The notes: generated by a model from the sequence alone, not told the origin. A DNA stretch of 64,000 nucleotides from Sulfurovum sp. (GCA_027082955.1 JALWTA010000045.1:44493-108492), one strand, 5' to 3'; counted from the first letter of the stretch, positions 17,732 to 25,906 are shown. Made by a program: numbers and translations.

Positions 17732-18202
17732 ATGATGGAAGATTTACGAAAAGAGTTTGAAAACTTTATGATGAACGAAGAGGCATGTGTGGATGGTGCC
17801 TGCTCTGCAGATGAGATTGCAGACCTGAAAGACTATCCGTCCTACACAGAAGCACTCTATGCCAAGCTGCTTGCCCCGCATGTCAGCGGTATCTATATTT
17901 CAAGATGGGATATTAAAGATATTGCAATGGAGGCTGATGAATCAATGGCGATCCATCCGAGAAAGCGTATGTTCGAAATGTTGATGAAATTTGCAGTAAC
18001 GCGCAAAAATATGGAAGCAGTTTTGGATGCTATGCGTAATCATATGGAAGAGAAGATCGCCATCTATGATGAACTGCAGCAGACCTTCCCTCGATCGGCA
18101 GAAATTTTTCAACCTAAAATAGACAAGGCAAGAAAGACCATCTCTCTTTTCCCTGCAATACTCGAGGAGTATTTCAGTGAAGATCCGTTCACAGAAGCAT
18201 AA
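17732..18202 (+). CDS. unknown helical protein of the molybdoenzyme cluster
   Basis: A 156-residue protein, not recognised. The start is ATG 17732 or the adjacent 17735, preceded by AGAGGAGAG; the frame is open upstream but lies inside the previous gene. The N-terminus is acidic with a cysteine pair five residues apart (EACVDGACSADE). The rest is predicted helical, with a KRMFEMLMKFAVTRKNMEAVLDA core. There is no signal peptide or membrane segment. It is the last gene of the cluster, 11 bases after its neighbour, which makes an accessory role likely. Confidence 0.65.
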   Translation: MMEDLRKEFENFMMNEEACVDGACSADEIADLKDYPSYTEALYAKLLAPHVSGIYISRWDIKDIAMEADESMAIHPRKRMFEMLMKFAVTRKNMEAVLDAMRNHMEEKIAIYDELQQTFPRSAEIFQPKIDKARKTISLFPAILEEYFSEDPFTEA

Positions 18203-18269
18203 AAGCCGATTTGTGCCTGCCTTGTTGGTTTTTGTGTATGTCAACTCCTAAGAGGATTGTGTTCCAGAT

Positions 18270-18327
18270 GCAATCGTTAATCTATATGTAGTATAATAAA
18301 AATGCAAAATTATTATAAAGGCTACTT
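18270..18327 (+). promoter_or_regulatory. promoter of the malic enzyme gene
   Basis: A good -10 box, TATAAT (18292-18297), lies 30 bases before the start codon in an AT-rich stretch, followed by the ribosome site AAAGG. The -35 box is not clear, which is common in campylobacterotes. Confidence 0.55.
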
Positions 18328-19611
18328 ATGTCGAATATCACCAAAGAAAAAGCACTGGCATACCACCTCGGAGGAAAGATCGGCATCGATCTGACTAAAC
18401 CCTGTAATACACAGTTTGAACTCTCACTTGCCTATACGCCGGGTGTAGCGATCCCTTGTGAAGCAATTGCTGAAAATGATGACCGTGTATTTGACTATAC
18501 CAACAAAGGCAATCTTGTCGGTGTCGTCTCTGACGGTACGGCAGTGCTTGGACTTGGTGACATAGGACCGCATGCCGGAAAACCTGTGATGGAAGGCAAA
18601 TCGGTACTCTTCAAGAAGTTTGCCAATGTCGATGCGTTCGATATAGAACTTGACGTACATTCCGTTGAAGAGATCGTTGCAGCCTGCAAAGCGATTGCAC
18701 CGACGTTTGGCGGGATCAATCTGGAAGACATCTCTGCTCCGCGCTGTTTTGAGATCGAGCGTATTCTCAAAGAGGAGCTTGATATTCCTGTCTTTCATGA
18801 TGACCAGCATGGTACCGCAATCATTACAACTGCAGGTTTGATCAATGTGCTTGAACTGACCGGGAAAAAGGTCGATGAGATCAAGATCGTTGTCAATGGT
18901 GCGGGTGCCGCAGGGATATCTTGTGCCAAAATGTATCAGGCACTGGGTGTCAAACATATTGTGATGTGCGATTCCAAGGGTGTCATTTCGACATCGAGAG
19001 ATGATCTGAACCGCTATAAAGCAGAATTTGCCATAGAGACAGAGGCAAAGACACTCGATGATGCCATTGTTGATGCAGATATGTTCCTTGGACTCTCTGT
19101 TGCCGGTGCCCTCACAAAAGAGATGGTTGCCAAGATGGCACCAGAACCCGTTATCTTTGCATTGGCGAACCCTGTACCGGAGATTCTCCCTGAAGAGGTG
19201 AAAGAGGTCAGAGATGATGCGATCATTGCAACAGGACGTTCTGACTATCCTAACCAGACCAATAATGTACTCGGATTCCCGTTTATTTTCCGCGGTGCGC
19301 TCGATGTACGTGCCAGAAAGATCACAGAGGGTATGAAAATGGCAGCGGCAGAGGCATTGGCGGCACTGGCAAAGGAGCCGGTACCTTACTACGTCAAAGC
19401 GGCATACCACAATGATGATATCGCTTACGGAAAAGAGCATATCATTCCATTGCCGTTCAACAAAGAAGCACTGATATGGGTTGCTTCTGCCGTAGCGCAA
19501 AAAGCGGTAGAAGAGGGTGTCGCAAGGGTAAGCGACTATGATCATCAGGCATACAGAGAAAAGCTTCGATGCCTTATTTACGGCTGTCCGGACGAGACTG
19601 AAGAAGCATGA
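18328..19611 (+). CDS. malic enzyme (short prokaryotic form)
   Basis: Oxidative decarboxylation of malate to pyruvate with NAD(P). The 427 residues form the malic N-terminal domain (SLAYTPGVAIPCEAI; LGLGDIGPHAGKPVMEGK with the catalytic lysine region; FHDDQHGTAI for metal binding) and a Rossmann domain (VVNGAGAAGISCAKM). It lacks the phosphotransacetylase-like extension of long MaeB proteins. In a reductive-TCA organism it connects malate and pyruvate pools. It has its own promoter, and its TGA overlaps the ATG of the next gene. NAD versus NADP preference was not judged. Confidence 0.94.
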   Translation: MSNITKEKALAYHLGGKIGIDLTKPCNTQFELSLAYTPGVAIPCEAIAENDDRVFDYTNKGNLVGVVSDGTAVLGLGDIGPHAGKPVMEGKSVLFKKFANVDAFDIELDVHSVEEIVAACKAIAPTFGGINLEDISAPRCFEIERILKEELDIPVFHDDQHGTAIITTAGLINVLELTGKKVDEIKIVVNGAGAAGISCAKMYQALGVKHIVMCDSKGVISTSRDDLNRYKAEFAIETEAKTLDDAIVDADMFLGLSVAGALTKEMVAKMAPEPVIFALANPVPEILPEEVKEVRDDAIIATGRSDYPNQTNNVLGFPFIFRGALDVRARKITEGMKMAAAEALAALAKEPVPYYVKAAYHNDDIAYGKEHIIPLPFNKEALIWVASAVAQKAVEEGVARVSDYDHQAYREKLRCLIYGCPDETEEA

Positions 19612-20987
19612 CACTTAAAACGTATGCCGACCTGTATGCCCTGTTGCGAGATGATCGGTATACAAATGAGGCGTACCGTGCATTCGGACTGGAGCATCCA
19701 TCTTCACGTTTTTCTCCTTTGGCGCAGCTGACAGCGTGGGTAGAAGCACACCGAAAATATCTTGAACAACCTACATATGGAGAGCGTCTTGAGAGCTATC
19801 TGTACTATGTAACCCTCATCCTGCTTGCCGTGGCATTTATGTTGGGCACCATCACCGGTGTGGGATTGCTCAGCTACAACGGACATGAGCCGGTCAATGT
19901 GATCTATTTTTTGTTTGTAGCACTCTTCCTTCCTCTTTTTACTATGCTTCTGGCACTCTTTTCAATGTTGGGTGCCAAGCGTAGCCACAATACACTTGTA
20001 CACATTTCGCCATCATATTGGATGGAGCGTTTTGTTGCACTTTTAGGTAAACGGACAGCATTTCTCGAAGAGATGAAGATCGATCCCAGCGTACTGAACT
20101 GGGTGGTAATCAAACGCTCCCAAATGGCGGCATTGGCGTTTTCTTTTGGTCTTCTGACCGCGCTTGTGGCAGTGGTGGCGACACATGATGTTGCCTTTGC
20201 ATGGAGTACAACACTGCAGATCGATGCACATGCTTTTGAACATTTTCTGCGAACGCTTGCCCTGCCGTGGCGCAGCTGGATGCCTTCAGCGGTACCGACA
20301 CTGGAGCTGGTTGAACAGAGTCAGTACTACAGACTGGGAGGCACCATCAGCCCATCGATGATCGATCATGCCGCAGTACTTGGCGCATGGTGGAAATTTT
20401 TGGCGATGGCAACACTCTTTTATGCCATCGTACTGCGTATACCGTTTTATATGCTGGCATCGTGGGGGCTTCAAAAGGCGATTGGCAAGGGGATCCTTTC
20501 GCTGGAGGGTGCGAAACTGCTGCTGGAGTGTATGAACGAGCCGCTGATATCGACACATAATGAAAATCAAAACGGCACTTTGCCGACAAAAAGTTTGGAC
20601 TATCCAAGAAGTGTTGAAAACATTGCAGGAGTCTATGAGAGTATAGAGGGGTGGTCTTTGCCCAAAGAGGCACTTAGGGTTATTTGTGATACATTGAAAG
20701 TCGAAGCTCCTGTCTGTGTCGAAGTAGGTGGAAACAATACGCTGGAAATGGACAAGGAGATTGCATCCAAGGCATCTGGTGAGGTACTGCTCATTGTCAA
20801 AGCATGGGAGCCACCGACGATGGATTTCATGGACTATCTGCAACTGCTTGCCGCTTCGGCAGAGAAGATAGTGGTGATGCCGGTAGGAACAGCGGAGGAG
20901 GGGTATGTGCCAAATACGCGCCACAAAGAGGTCTGGGTACGCAAGCTTGCCGAGGCTGATCTTGAAAAGGTATGGATAGCAGCATGA
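19608..20987 (+). CDS. DUF2868 family membrane protein
   Basis: A 459-residue protein with several hydrophobic segments in the first two thirds (for example VTLILLAVAFMLGTITGVGLL and LFVALFLPLFTMLLALFSML) and a soluble C-terminal part. The composition and the gene partner fit DUF2868, which is regularly found before a DUF3482 GTPase. The function of the pair is unknown. The start overlaps the malic enzyme stop (ATGA), and the stop overlaps the next start in the same way, so the three genes are probably co-translated. Confidence 0.75.
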   Translation: MTLKTYADLYALLRDDRYTNEAYRAFGLEHPSSRFSPLAQLTAWVEAHRKYLEQPTYGERLESYLYYVTLILLAVAFMLGTITGVGLLSYNGHEPVNVIYFLFVALFLPLFTMLLALFSMLGAKRSHNTLVHISPSYWMERFVALLGKRTAFLEEMKIDPSVLNWVVIKRSQMAALAFSFGLLTALVAVVATHDVAFAWSTTLQIDAHAFEHFLRTLALPWRSWMPSAVPTLELVEQSQYYRLGGTISPSMIDHAAVLGAWWKFLAMATLFYAIVLRIPFYMLASWGLQKAIGKGILSLEGAKLLLECMNEPLISTHNENQNGTLPTKSLDYPRSVENIAGVYESIEGWSLPKEALRVICDTLKVEAPVCVEVGGNNTLEMDKEIASKASGEVLLIVKAWEPPTMDFMDYLQLLAASAEKIVVMPVGTAEEGYVPNTRHKEVWVRKLAEADLEKVWIAA

Positions 20988-22390
20988 ACAATCTGCCGAC
21001 ACATCCCAAATTTGCCGTTGTAGGACATCCCAATAAAGGCAAAAGCTCCATTGTCGCCTCGTTGGCAATGGATGATACCGTTGCCATCTCTGACACTCCC
21101 GGCACGACGACACACAAAAAGAGTTATCCGCTGAAGGTGGACGGAGAGGTGCTGTATGAACTCTACGATACCCCCGGATTTCAGCGGGCACGGGCGGTGC
21201 TGGCGTGGCTTAAGCAGCATGATGTGAGTGCAGACAAACGGCATGAAGTGGTCAAAGCCTTTATCGATGCACACCGTGATGACCCGCGATTTACTGATGA
21301 AGTAGAGTTGCTTGAACCCATCATGAACGGTGCAGGGATCATCTATATTGTCGATGCCTCCAAGCCCTATGGGGAAGAGTATGAGGCGGAGATGGAGATA
21401 CTGCGCTGGACAGGACAGCCCTCGATGGCGCTGATCAACCATATCGATACGCAGGACTATGCCGCCTCTTGGAAACAGGCGCTTGGGGGCTACTTTCAGA
21501 TCATTCGAAGCTACAACCCTATGACAGCGACTTTGGCACAGCATATTGCCATACTGGAGAGTATGGCACAGCTTCGGGAGGAGTGGACGGCACAGGTGAA
21601 GCGCTCTGTCGCGCTGTTTCAAACCTACCATACACAGATGATCGAACGCAGCAGTGTGGTGATTGTCTCCTTGATGCAGCGTGCACTCAGTTACGTGGCA
21701 CGTATGCCGCTTGAGAGTGAATCGGCAGATGATGTAGCCAAAGATGCGCTGATGCGTGCCTACAAAGAGACGCTGCGAAAGTTTGAAACCGAGGCGCAAA
21801 AGCAGATAGACCGCATATGGCACCATGACCATATGCAAAAAGAGGTAACACCACTTGGATTTGAACAGATGGATCTCTTTTCAGAGGAGAGCGCATCGGT
21901 ATTTGGACTAACACGCAAAGAGCTTTTGATTACGGGAGTGACCGGTGGTGCGCTGACAGGTGCGGGGATCGACCTGCTGTTTGCCGGGCATACCTTTTTC
22001 ATTGGCGGGGCTATCGGTGCGGTTGCCGGAGGTATCGGTGCCTTTATGGCATTTGATGAACTCTCAGACATCAAGGTACTTGGCAAGCGTCTTGGCAAAC
22101 GCTACCTCGAAACGGGACCGATGCAAAACAGAAACTTCCCCTATATTCTGCTCGGACGCATGCTCTACTATACTGCAATGGTAGCATCACGCTCCCACGC
22201 ACGACGCGATACCTTTGTCCTGATACCCGACCATGCCTTTAAAGAGAAGTGGCTTGATGAGAAGAGCCAAAAGCTACTGGAACGTCTCCACAAACAGCTG
22301 CGCTCAGGCAAAAGTCTGGATGATGCAGCGCAGCGTGAGTATGAAGCCCTCATTGCACAAAAACTTGCACATATTGTGGACGTAGCATAA
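20984..22390 (+). CDS. DUF3482 domain GTPase
   Basis: A 468-residue Era/TrmE-like GTPase with a C-terminal DUF3482 region. G1 is GHPNKGKSS, the switch I threonines are in DTPGTTTHKKSY, G3 is YDTPGF, and ALINHIDTQD stands in the G4 position (NHID rather than NKxD). Two glycine-rich hydrophobic stretches (TGVTGGALTGAGIDLLFAG and GGAIGAVAGGIGAFMA, about 310-350) suggest membrane insertion. I choose ATG 20984 because it forms the ATGA overlap with the DUF2868 stop; ATG 20972 is the alternative. It probably works with the DUF2868 protein at the membrane. Confidence 0.82.
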   Translation: MNNLPTHPKFAVVGHPNKGKSSIVASLAMDDTVAISDTPGTTTHKKSYPLKVDGEVLYELYDTPGFQRARAVLAWLKQHDVSADKRHEVVKAFIDAHRDDPRFTDEVELLEPIMNGAGIIYIVDASKPYGEEYEAEMEILRWTGQPSMALINHIDTQDYAASWKQALGGYFQIIRSYNPMTATLAQHIAILESMAQLREEWTAQVKRSVALFQTYHTQMIERSSVVIVSLMQRALSYVARMPLESESADDVAKDALMRAYKETLRKFETEAQKQIDRIWHHDHMQKEVTPLGFEQMDLFSEESASVFGLTRKELLITGVTGGALTGAGIDLLFAGHTFFIGGAIGAVAGGIGAFMAFDELSDIKVLGKRLGKRYLETGPMQNRNFPYILLGRMLYYTAMVASRSHARRDTFVLIPDHAFKEKWLDEKSQKLLERLHKQLRSGKSLDDAAQREYEALIAQKLAHIVDVA

Positions 22391-22436
22391 AATGTTCATG
22401 TTTCAACCAGACAAAGATAAAAAGCATGAACATTTT
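22389..22436. repeat. 12-bp inverted repeat just after the DUF3482 gene
   Basis: AAAATGTTCATG (22389-22400) and CATGAACATTTT (22425-22436) are perfect complements around a 24-base loop and run into CTC after an extra T. It overlaps the TAA stop of the GTPase gene. It could act as a weak terminator. Confidence 0.55.
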
Positions 22437-22468
22437 TCTCGCCAAGGGCGAAGCTTTAGTGAGAGGAA

Positions 22469-22495
22469 TTTTCAAGGAGCTTTGCTTCTTGAAAA
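22469..22495. repeat. hairpin upstream of the small membrane protein gene
   Basis: TTTTCAAG (22469-22476) pairs with CTTGAAAA (22488-22495), with an inner AGC/GCT, just before the ribosome site of the next gene. It may be a repeat unit or regulate translation. Confidence 0.45.
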
Positions 22496-22508
22496 GGAGA
22501 CTATGTAG

Positions 22509-22802
22509 ATGAAAAAACGCTACCAGAACTTCAAGTCTTTTGTCAACTCACTGGGAAAGGGCATGGCAGTAGAGTGGCAGGAGACCAAAGAGATCCCCAT
22601 GCTGCTTTGGCAAAAAGAGTACCGAAAAGCCGGCACCCAGGTGGTAGACATCTGCAAAATGGCAGCTCTTGGTGTCGTGTGGGTCATCCCCGGCGGTGCA
22701 GTACTGACAGCGATGATCGTCAAGTTCTCCTGCAAAATACGGCCGAGTGCGTTTCAGAAGGAGGAAGAGGAATTGGAATCAGATGCAAAGAAAAAGGTAT
22801 AA
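22509..22802 (+). CDS. small membrane protein, LETM1-like end
   Basis: A 97-residue protein with one strongly hydrophobic stretch (KMAALGVVWVIPGGAVLTAMI) between a basic N-terminal half and an acidic tail. The stretch ending PGG-x5-12 followed by a charged RPSAFQ resembles the end of LETM1-type domains, but this is a weak likeness. AAAGGAG precedes the ATG. It follows the DUF2868/DUF3482 pair on the same strand and may belong with it, though two hairpins lie between. No firm function. Confidence 0.6.
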   Translation: MKKRYQNFKSFVNSLGKGMAVEWQETKEIPMLLWQKEYRKAGTQVVDICKMAALGVVWVIPGGAVLTAMIVKFSCKIRPSAFQKEEEELESDAKKKV

Positions 22803-22810
22803 CGTAGTTT

Positions 22811-23149
22811 CTATACTACAGTACCAAGATATTTACGTAAACTATTTTCAAACTCCTCTTGCAACATAGCAGGCTCTATGACCCGTATATTGGGAAGCCA
22901 CTTTTTCATAAGGGAGAAGACCTCTTCTTTATGGGTGACGCTGATAGTAAGTTCAGCAGTATGGTCACTGTTTTTCTTTAGAAACTGTCCCTTGACAGGT
23001 TTTCTTTCAAAATAGACGATGGCATCACTCTCAAGCAATAAAGTAACTTCAAACGGTTCTGCCGATGGTTCAAAATAGATATTGAGCGCTTTCTCCATCC
23101 TCTCTATAACCCTCTCCTCTTTTTCAAATGTGGTGCTTTTGGCACTCAA
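22811..23149 (-). pseudogene. C-terminal stump of a WYL-domain transcriptional regulator
   Basis: The 112 codons read on the - strand match only the end of a YafY/WYL regulator: PFEVTLLLESDAIVYFERKP leads into the WCX-type end (KWLPNIRVIEPAMLQEEFENSLRKYLG). The N-terminal winged helix and most of the WYL domain are missing. There is no ATG (the frame opens with TTG) and no ribosome site. It abuts, head to head, the stump of another gene on the + strand, consistent with one deletion through both. Confidence 0.75.
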
Positions 23150-23456
23150 TGACAGGTTTTCTGACCTTATTGTCCCGTTTAGAGAAAAAGGCTACTATCA
23201 TCCTGACTTCAACGGCAGTTTTTCCATCAAGGCTGTACTCCCCGCACTCTTCCCTGATGATCCGGAACTGGACTACAAAAAGCTTGGCAGCGTTCAAAAC
23301 GGCGGTGATGCCATGGATACGTTTGCCCGTTTGCATCTGCTCAAAGATCAAAGCATGAGAGAGCAGATAAGGCAAGATTTGCTGGACTACTGCCGTTTGG
23401 ATACACTGGCGATGGTGAAGATATGGGAGAAGCTGTGTTGGGCAGTGGAAGAGTAG
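23145..23456 (+). pseudogene. C-terminal stump of a DUF2779 protein
   Basis: From about 23145 the + strand reads DRFSDLIVPFREKGYYHP, then SFSIKAVLPALFPDD, LDYKKL, QNGGDAM and a final LLDYCRLDTLAMVKIWEKL. This is the characteristic end of DUF2779 proteins, which resemble RecB/Cas4-type nucleases and are normally several hundred residues long. Only about 100 residues remain and nothing upstream in frame fits. The upstream codons of the open frame overlap the WYL stump antisense and are not part of the family. Confidence 0.75.
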
Positions 23457-23500
23457 AAAGATTAATGTTCCACTAATGGGAACTTTGCTACAATGTTTTT

Positions 23501-23800
23501 ATGCGAATTATTTCCAAAAAAACACTAAAAGATTTTTATGAACAACCAAAGTATCGGGATAGTAAAAGTGCTTTGGAGTCTTGGCATAAAGAGGTGCTGA
23601 AACTCGATTGGAATAATCCGAATGAGATAAAAGAGATGTATCGAAGTGCCAGTATTGTCGGAGATACGAAAGTTGTTTTCAATATAGCCGGAAACAAGTA
23701 CAGATTGATAGTAACGATAAACTATCATGCGAAAATTGTGTTTATTAAGTTTATCGGAACCCATAAACAGTATGACAAAATCAATATCGAGGAGTTGTAA
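23501..23800 (+). CDS. higB: HigB-type mRNA interferase toxin
   Basis: A 99-residue basic protein of the HigB/RelE superfamily. Family marks are the N-terminal MRIISKKTLKDFYEQP, ALESWHKEVLKLDW in the middle, and VFNIAGNKYRLIV followed by FIKFIGTHKQYDKI at the end; the THxxYDKI tail is typical of this HigB group. It would cleave mRNA at the ribosome. The toxin-first order with the antitoxin one base later is the usual higBA layout. It lies right after the two gene stumps, in the accessory islet. Confidence 0.9.
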   Translation: MRIISKKTLKDFYEQPKYRDSKSALESWHKEVLKLDWNNPNEIKEMYRSASIVGDTKVVFNIAGNKYRLIVTINYHAKIVFIKFIGTHKQYDKINIEEL

Positions 23801-23801
23801 C

Positions 23802-24173
23802 ATGCATATCAGACCTATCAAAAACGAAGAAGATTATCTACAGGCATTGGCATACATTGAAAGTCTGATGGACGCCAAGCCGGATACACCGCAAATGGAT
23901 GCACTGGAAGTCTTGACAACTTTGGTTGAAGCTTACGAAGAGCAGCATCACAAGATAGAAGCGCCAGATCCTATTGAAGCAATTAAGTTCAGAATGGAGC
24001 AGGAAGGGTTGAAGCAGAAAGATTTGGTTGCCATGATAGGGAGCAAATCAAGGGTATCTGAGATACTTAACAGAAAAAGAAAGCTCACCATTGAGATGAT
24101 AAGAAACTTGCACAAGCAGCTTCATATACCAGTAGAGAGTCTATTTGCGGATTACAAAACGCAGTGTGCGTAA
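23802..24173 (+). CDS. higA: HigA-type antitoxin
   Basis: A 123-residue XRE-family protein. The N-terminal half (YLQALAYIESLMDA, TPQMDALEVLTTLVEAYE) is the domain that grips HigB-type toxins. The C-terminal half is the helix-turn-helix (GLKQKDLVAMIGSKSRVSEILNRKRKL), which should bind the operon promoter and repress it. The open frame extends upstream inside higB, but ATG 23802, one base after the higB stop, is the natural start. Confidence 0.9.
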   Translation: MHIRPIKNEEDYLQALAYIESLMDAKPDTPQMDALEVLTTLVEAYEEQHHKIEAPDPIEAIKFRMEQEGLKQKDLVAMIGSKSRVSEILNRKRKLTIEMIRNLHKQLHIPVESLFADYKTQCA

Positions 24174-24205
24174 GTTATCCGATCAAAAAACGCCTCTAAA
24201 AGACA

Positions 24206-24691
24206 TTAGAAAAGCTTCCCCGCACCCATCAAGACAACGACACTCAGCAACCCGCCGGCAATGCCGGCAATGACACTGCTTAGCATCACCCCAAGACCGC
24301 CTTTGAGATTGTGGTACATCCATCCGATGGTAGAAGGTTTCCATGTTGCAAAGAGGGTATAGGCTAACGCAGCCAGCACCATGCCTCCCCATGTGGCGTA
24401 GGGAAAGGGCAGGGTTGCTGCGGTAGGGAGTGTGGTCATTACCGCGAGCCATATACCGACGATATCATCAATGACGATATGCTCTTTTTGTGCACTCTCT
24501 AAAGAGAGGTATTTGTTGGACTCGAAAATGCCGATAATGGCAAAAAGCAGTGTAAGCATGAAGAGGGTCTCCATACCAAGTGTGTAGAGTACTCCTGCGG
24601 CTGTGGCAAGTGAAAGCAGCAAAACGATGATAGTGGCACTGGGGAGTGTACCTATGCCCAAAAGTGTTACGAAAGATCTTTGTCTTTTCAC
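24206..24691 (-). CDS. PgpA-like membrane protein with altered active-site motif
   Basis: A 161-residue membrane protein resembling phosphatidylglycerophosphatase A. It keeps the IDDIVGIW block (DEFIGMW in E. coli PgpA), a WKPSTIGW block (WKPWPIRW) and GGLGVMLSSVIAG (GGMGIMIDDIVAG). In the last block the two conserved acidic residues are serines, and the N-terminal loop is also divergent. Either the enzyme has changed mechanism or it no longer acts as a phosphatase. The order with the sat-like gene, regulator and ispDF follows C. jejuni, where pgpA lies in the same place. Confidence 0.65.
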   Translation of the reverse strand: MKRQRSFVTLLGIGTLPSATIIVLLLSLATAAGVLYTLGMETLFMLTLLFAIIGIFESNKYLSLESAQKEHIVIDDIVGIWLAVMTTLPTAATLPFPYATWGGMVLAALAYTLFATWKPSTIGWMYHNLKGGLGVMLSSVIAGIAGGLLSVVVLMGAGKLF

Positions 24692-24702
24692 AAGAAAGCC
24701 TT

Positions 24703-25881
24703 TTATGTCAATGATGAGGTTTGGTAGAGCTGGATCAGCTTCAGGTAGAACTGCTCTTCACTCTGCTGTTCAAGCAATCCGGAACCGGGCATCAGGGAGT
24801 AGTGCATCTCCTGAAGGTTCTCGAAACGGTCAGGAAAGAGCGAGGCGAGAATGTTTGCTGAAACCTCTTTGCGCACCAGGATAGGCGGGGGCATCAGACC
24901 GCTTTGGATCAGCTTCATGATCGATTCGCTGTGGTAGTGGACATGGTGGTGCTGTCCGTGTGGGCAGGTTGTGGTGCTGACCAGTGTTTTACAGGTGTCA
25001 CAGTAGACATATTCATCGACAGTTTTGATGTGGATGTCAATGTTCTTGCAGTGGTCAAAGACAGAATTGAGACGGTTTTGGTCATAGTAGAGTCCCAGAC
25101 CACCATGGTTTCTTCCGACAACGAGTTGATGGCAGCCATAGTTTTTCGCTAACAGTGCATCGAGGATGAGTTCGTTGTATCCTGCAAAAATATAGGTATT
25201 TTCAAACGGGATGATGATCACTTTGTTGCGAGGAATGAAGTTGTCTATAAAACGGTTGAGGGCATTGTAGCGGATATCATAACGCAATCCGTCATTGGTA
25301 AAGGGTTTGCGTAGGAAAATCACCAGCAGATCAGAGTCGCTGATAGCCTGGCGGATCATTCGCTCATGAGCACGGTTGAGTGGATTGGCAGCGATCATCA
25401 TGGAGCTGACAAACTTTGCTCCGGTACGGGTGATCATTTGGTTGATGCGGTTGATGTTGTCCTCTATCAGCGGATAGTCAACATGGTAGGGACCGGAGAC
25501 AGCGATATCCCCAAGGCGGGATGTAGTGTTTTTGACACCGGGATGTGAGGGGTCTGCTGTACCGTAAATGTTGTAAAGGCGTTGTTTTGGGTCAATGGGA
25601 AAGGTCTCTTCAACGGTCAGTTCGCCAACTTTCTTCCCTTCGTTGATCAAATTTACAGTTTCTCCGGGCTGTAAGGATTCAAGTACTTTTTTATTTTTAT
25701 TTCCTTTAGGCGCAAGTACAAAGGCGAAAGGGAAGGGAACCCCCTTGTAGTATTGTGTTTTATCTACCTCATTCGCTTCTGCTTCGTTCATGAGTCTGTC
25801 TACCGGAGAGATCAGCCCAGCCTGAACCAGTGCGAGGGTGGAGAGTGCCTCAGTATCGATATAGAGTGATTTGTTATGCAT
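24703..25881 (-). CDS. sulfate adenylyltransferase (Sat)-like protein with a changed HxxH motif
   Basis: A 392-residue protein clearly related to ATP sulfurylase of the Sat type along its whole length. It keeps FPIDPKQRLYNIYGTADPSHPG near residue 95, VGRNHGGLG (VGRDHAG in the family), the zinc-site block CDTCKTLVSTTTCPHG, and the end PPILVRKEVSANIL. The nucleotide motif normally RNPxHxxH reads ANPLNRAH, so the leading Arg and first His are replaced. No reductase or APS kinase genes are nearby. True ATP sulfurylase activity is therefore doubtful. It sits between a PgpA-like gene and an HP1021/CemR-type regulator, as in C. jejuni. Confidence 0.75.
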   Translation of the reverse strand: MHNKSLYIDTEALSTLALVQAGLISPVDRLMNEAEANEVDKTQYYKGVPFPFAFVLAPKGNKNKKVLESLQPGETVNLINEGKKVGELTVEETFPIDPKQRLYNIYGTADPSHPGVKNTTSRLGDIAVSGPYHVDYPLIEDNINRINQMITRTGAKFVSSMMIAANPLNRAHERMIRQAISDSDLLVIFLRKPFTNDGLRYDIRYNALNRFIDNFIPRNKVIIIPFENTYIFAGYNELILDALLAKNYGCHQLVVGRNHGGLGLYYDQNRLNSVFDHCKNIDIHIKTVDEYVYCDTCKTLVSTTTCPHGQHHHVHYHSESIMKLIQSGLMPPPILVRKEVSANILASLFPDRFENLQEMHYSLMPGSGLLEQQSEEQFYLKLIQLYQTSSLT

Positions 25882-25906
25882 GAATCATCCTTGATTGTAT
25901 CATCAC

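Noticed and set aside
18424..19614. 396-codon open frame antisense to the malic enzyme gene
   Set aside because: It mirrors a well-conserved enzyme gene codon for codon, has no ribosome site and reads as a Cys/Arg/His-rich sequence typical of shadows.
20286..21838. Long antisense frames over the DUF2868 and DUF3482 genes (301 and 334 codons)
   Set aside because: Both lie opposite real genes with motifs, and their translations are rich in Cys, His and Arg without any domain.
23082..23144. Upstream 21 codons of the DUF2779 frame as a true N-terminus
   Set aside because: They overlap the WYL stump antisense and do not match the family; homology begins near 23145.
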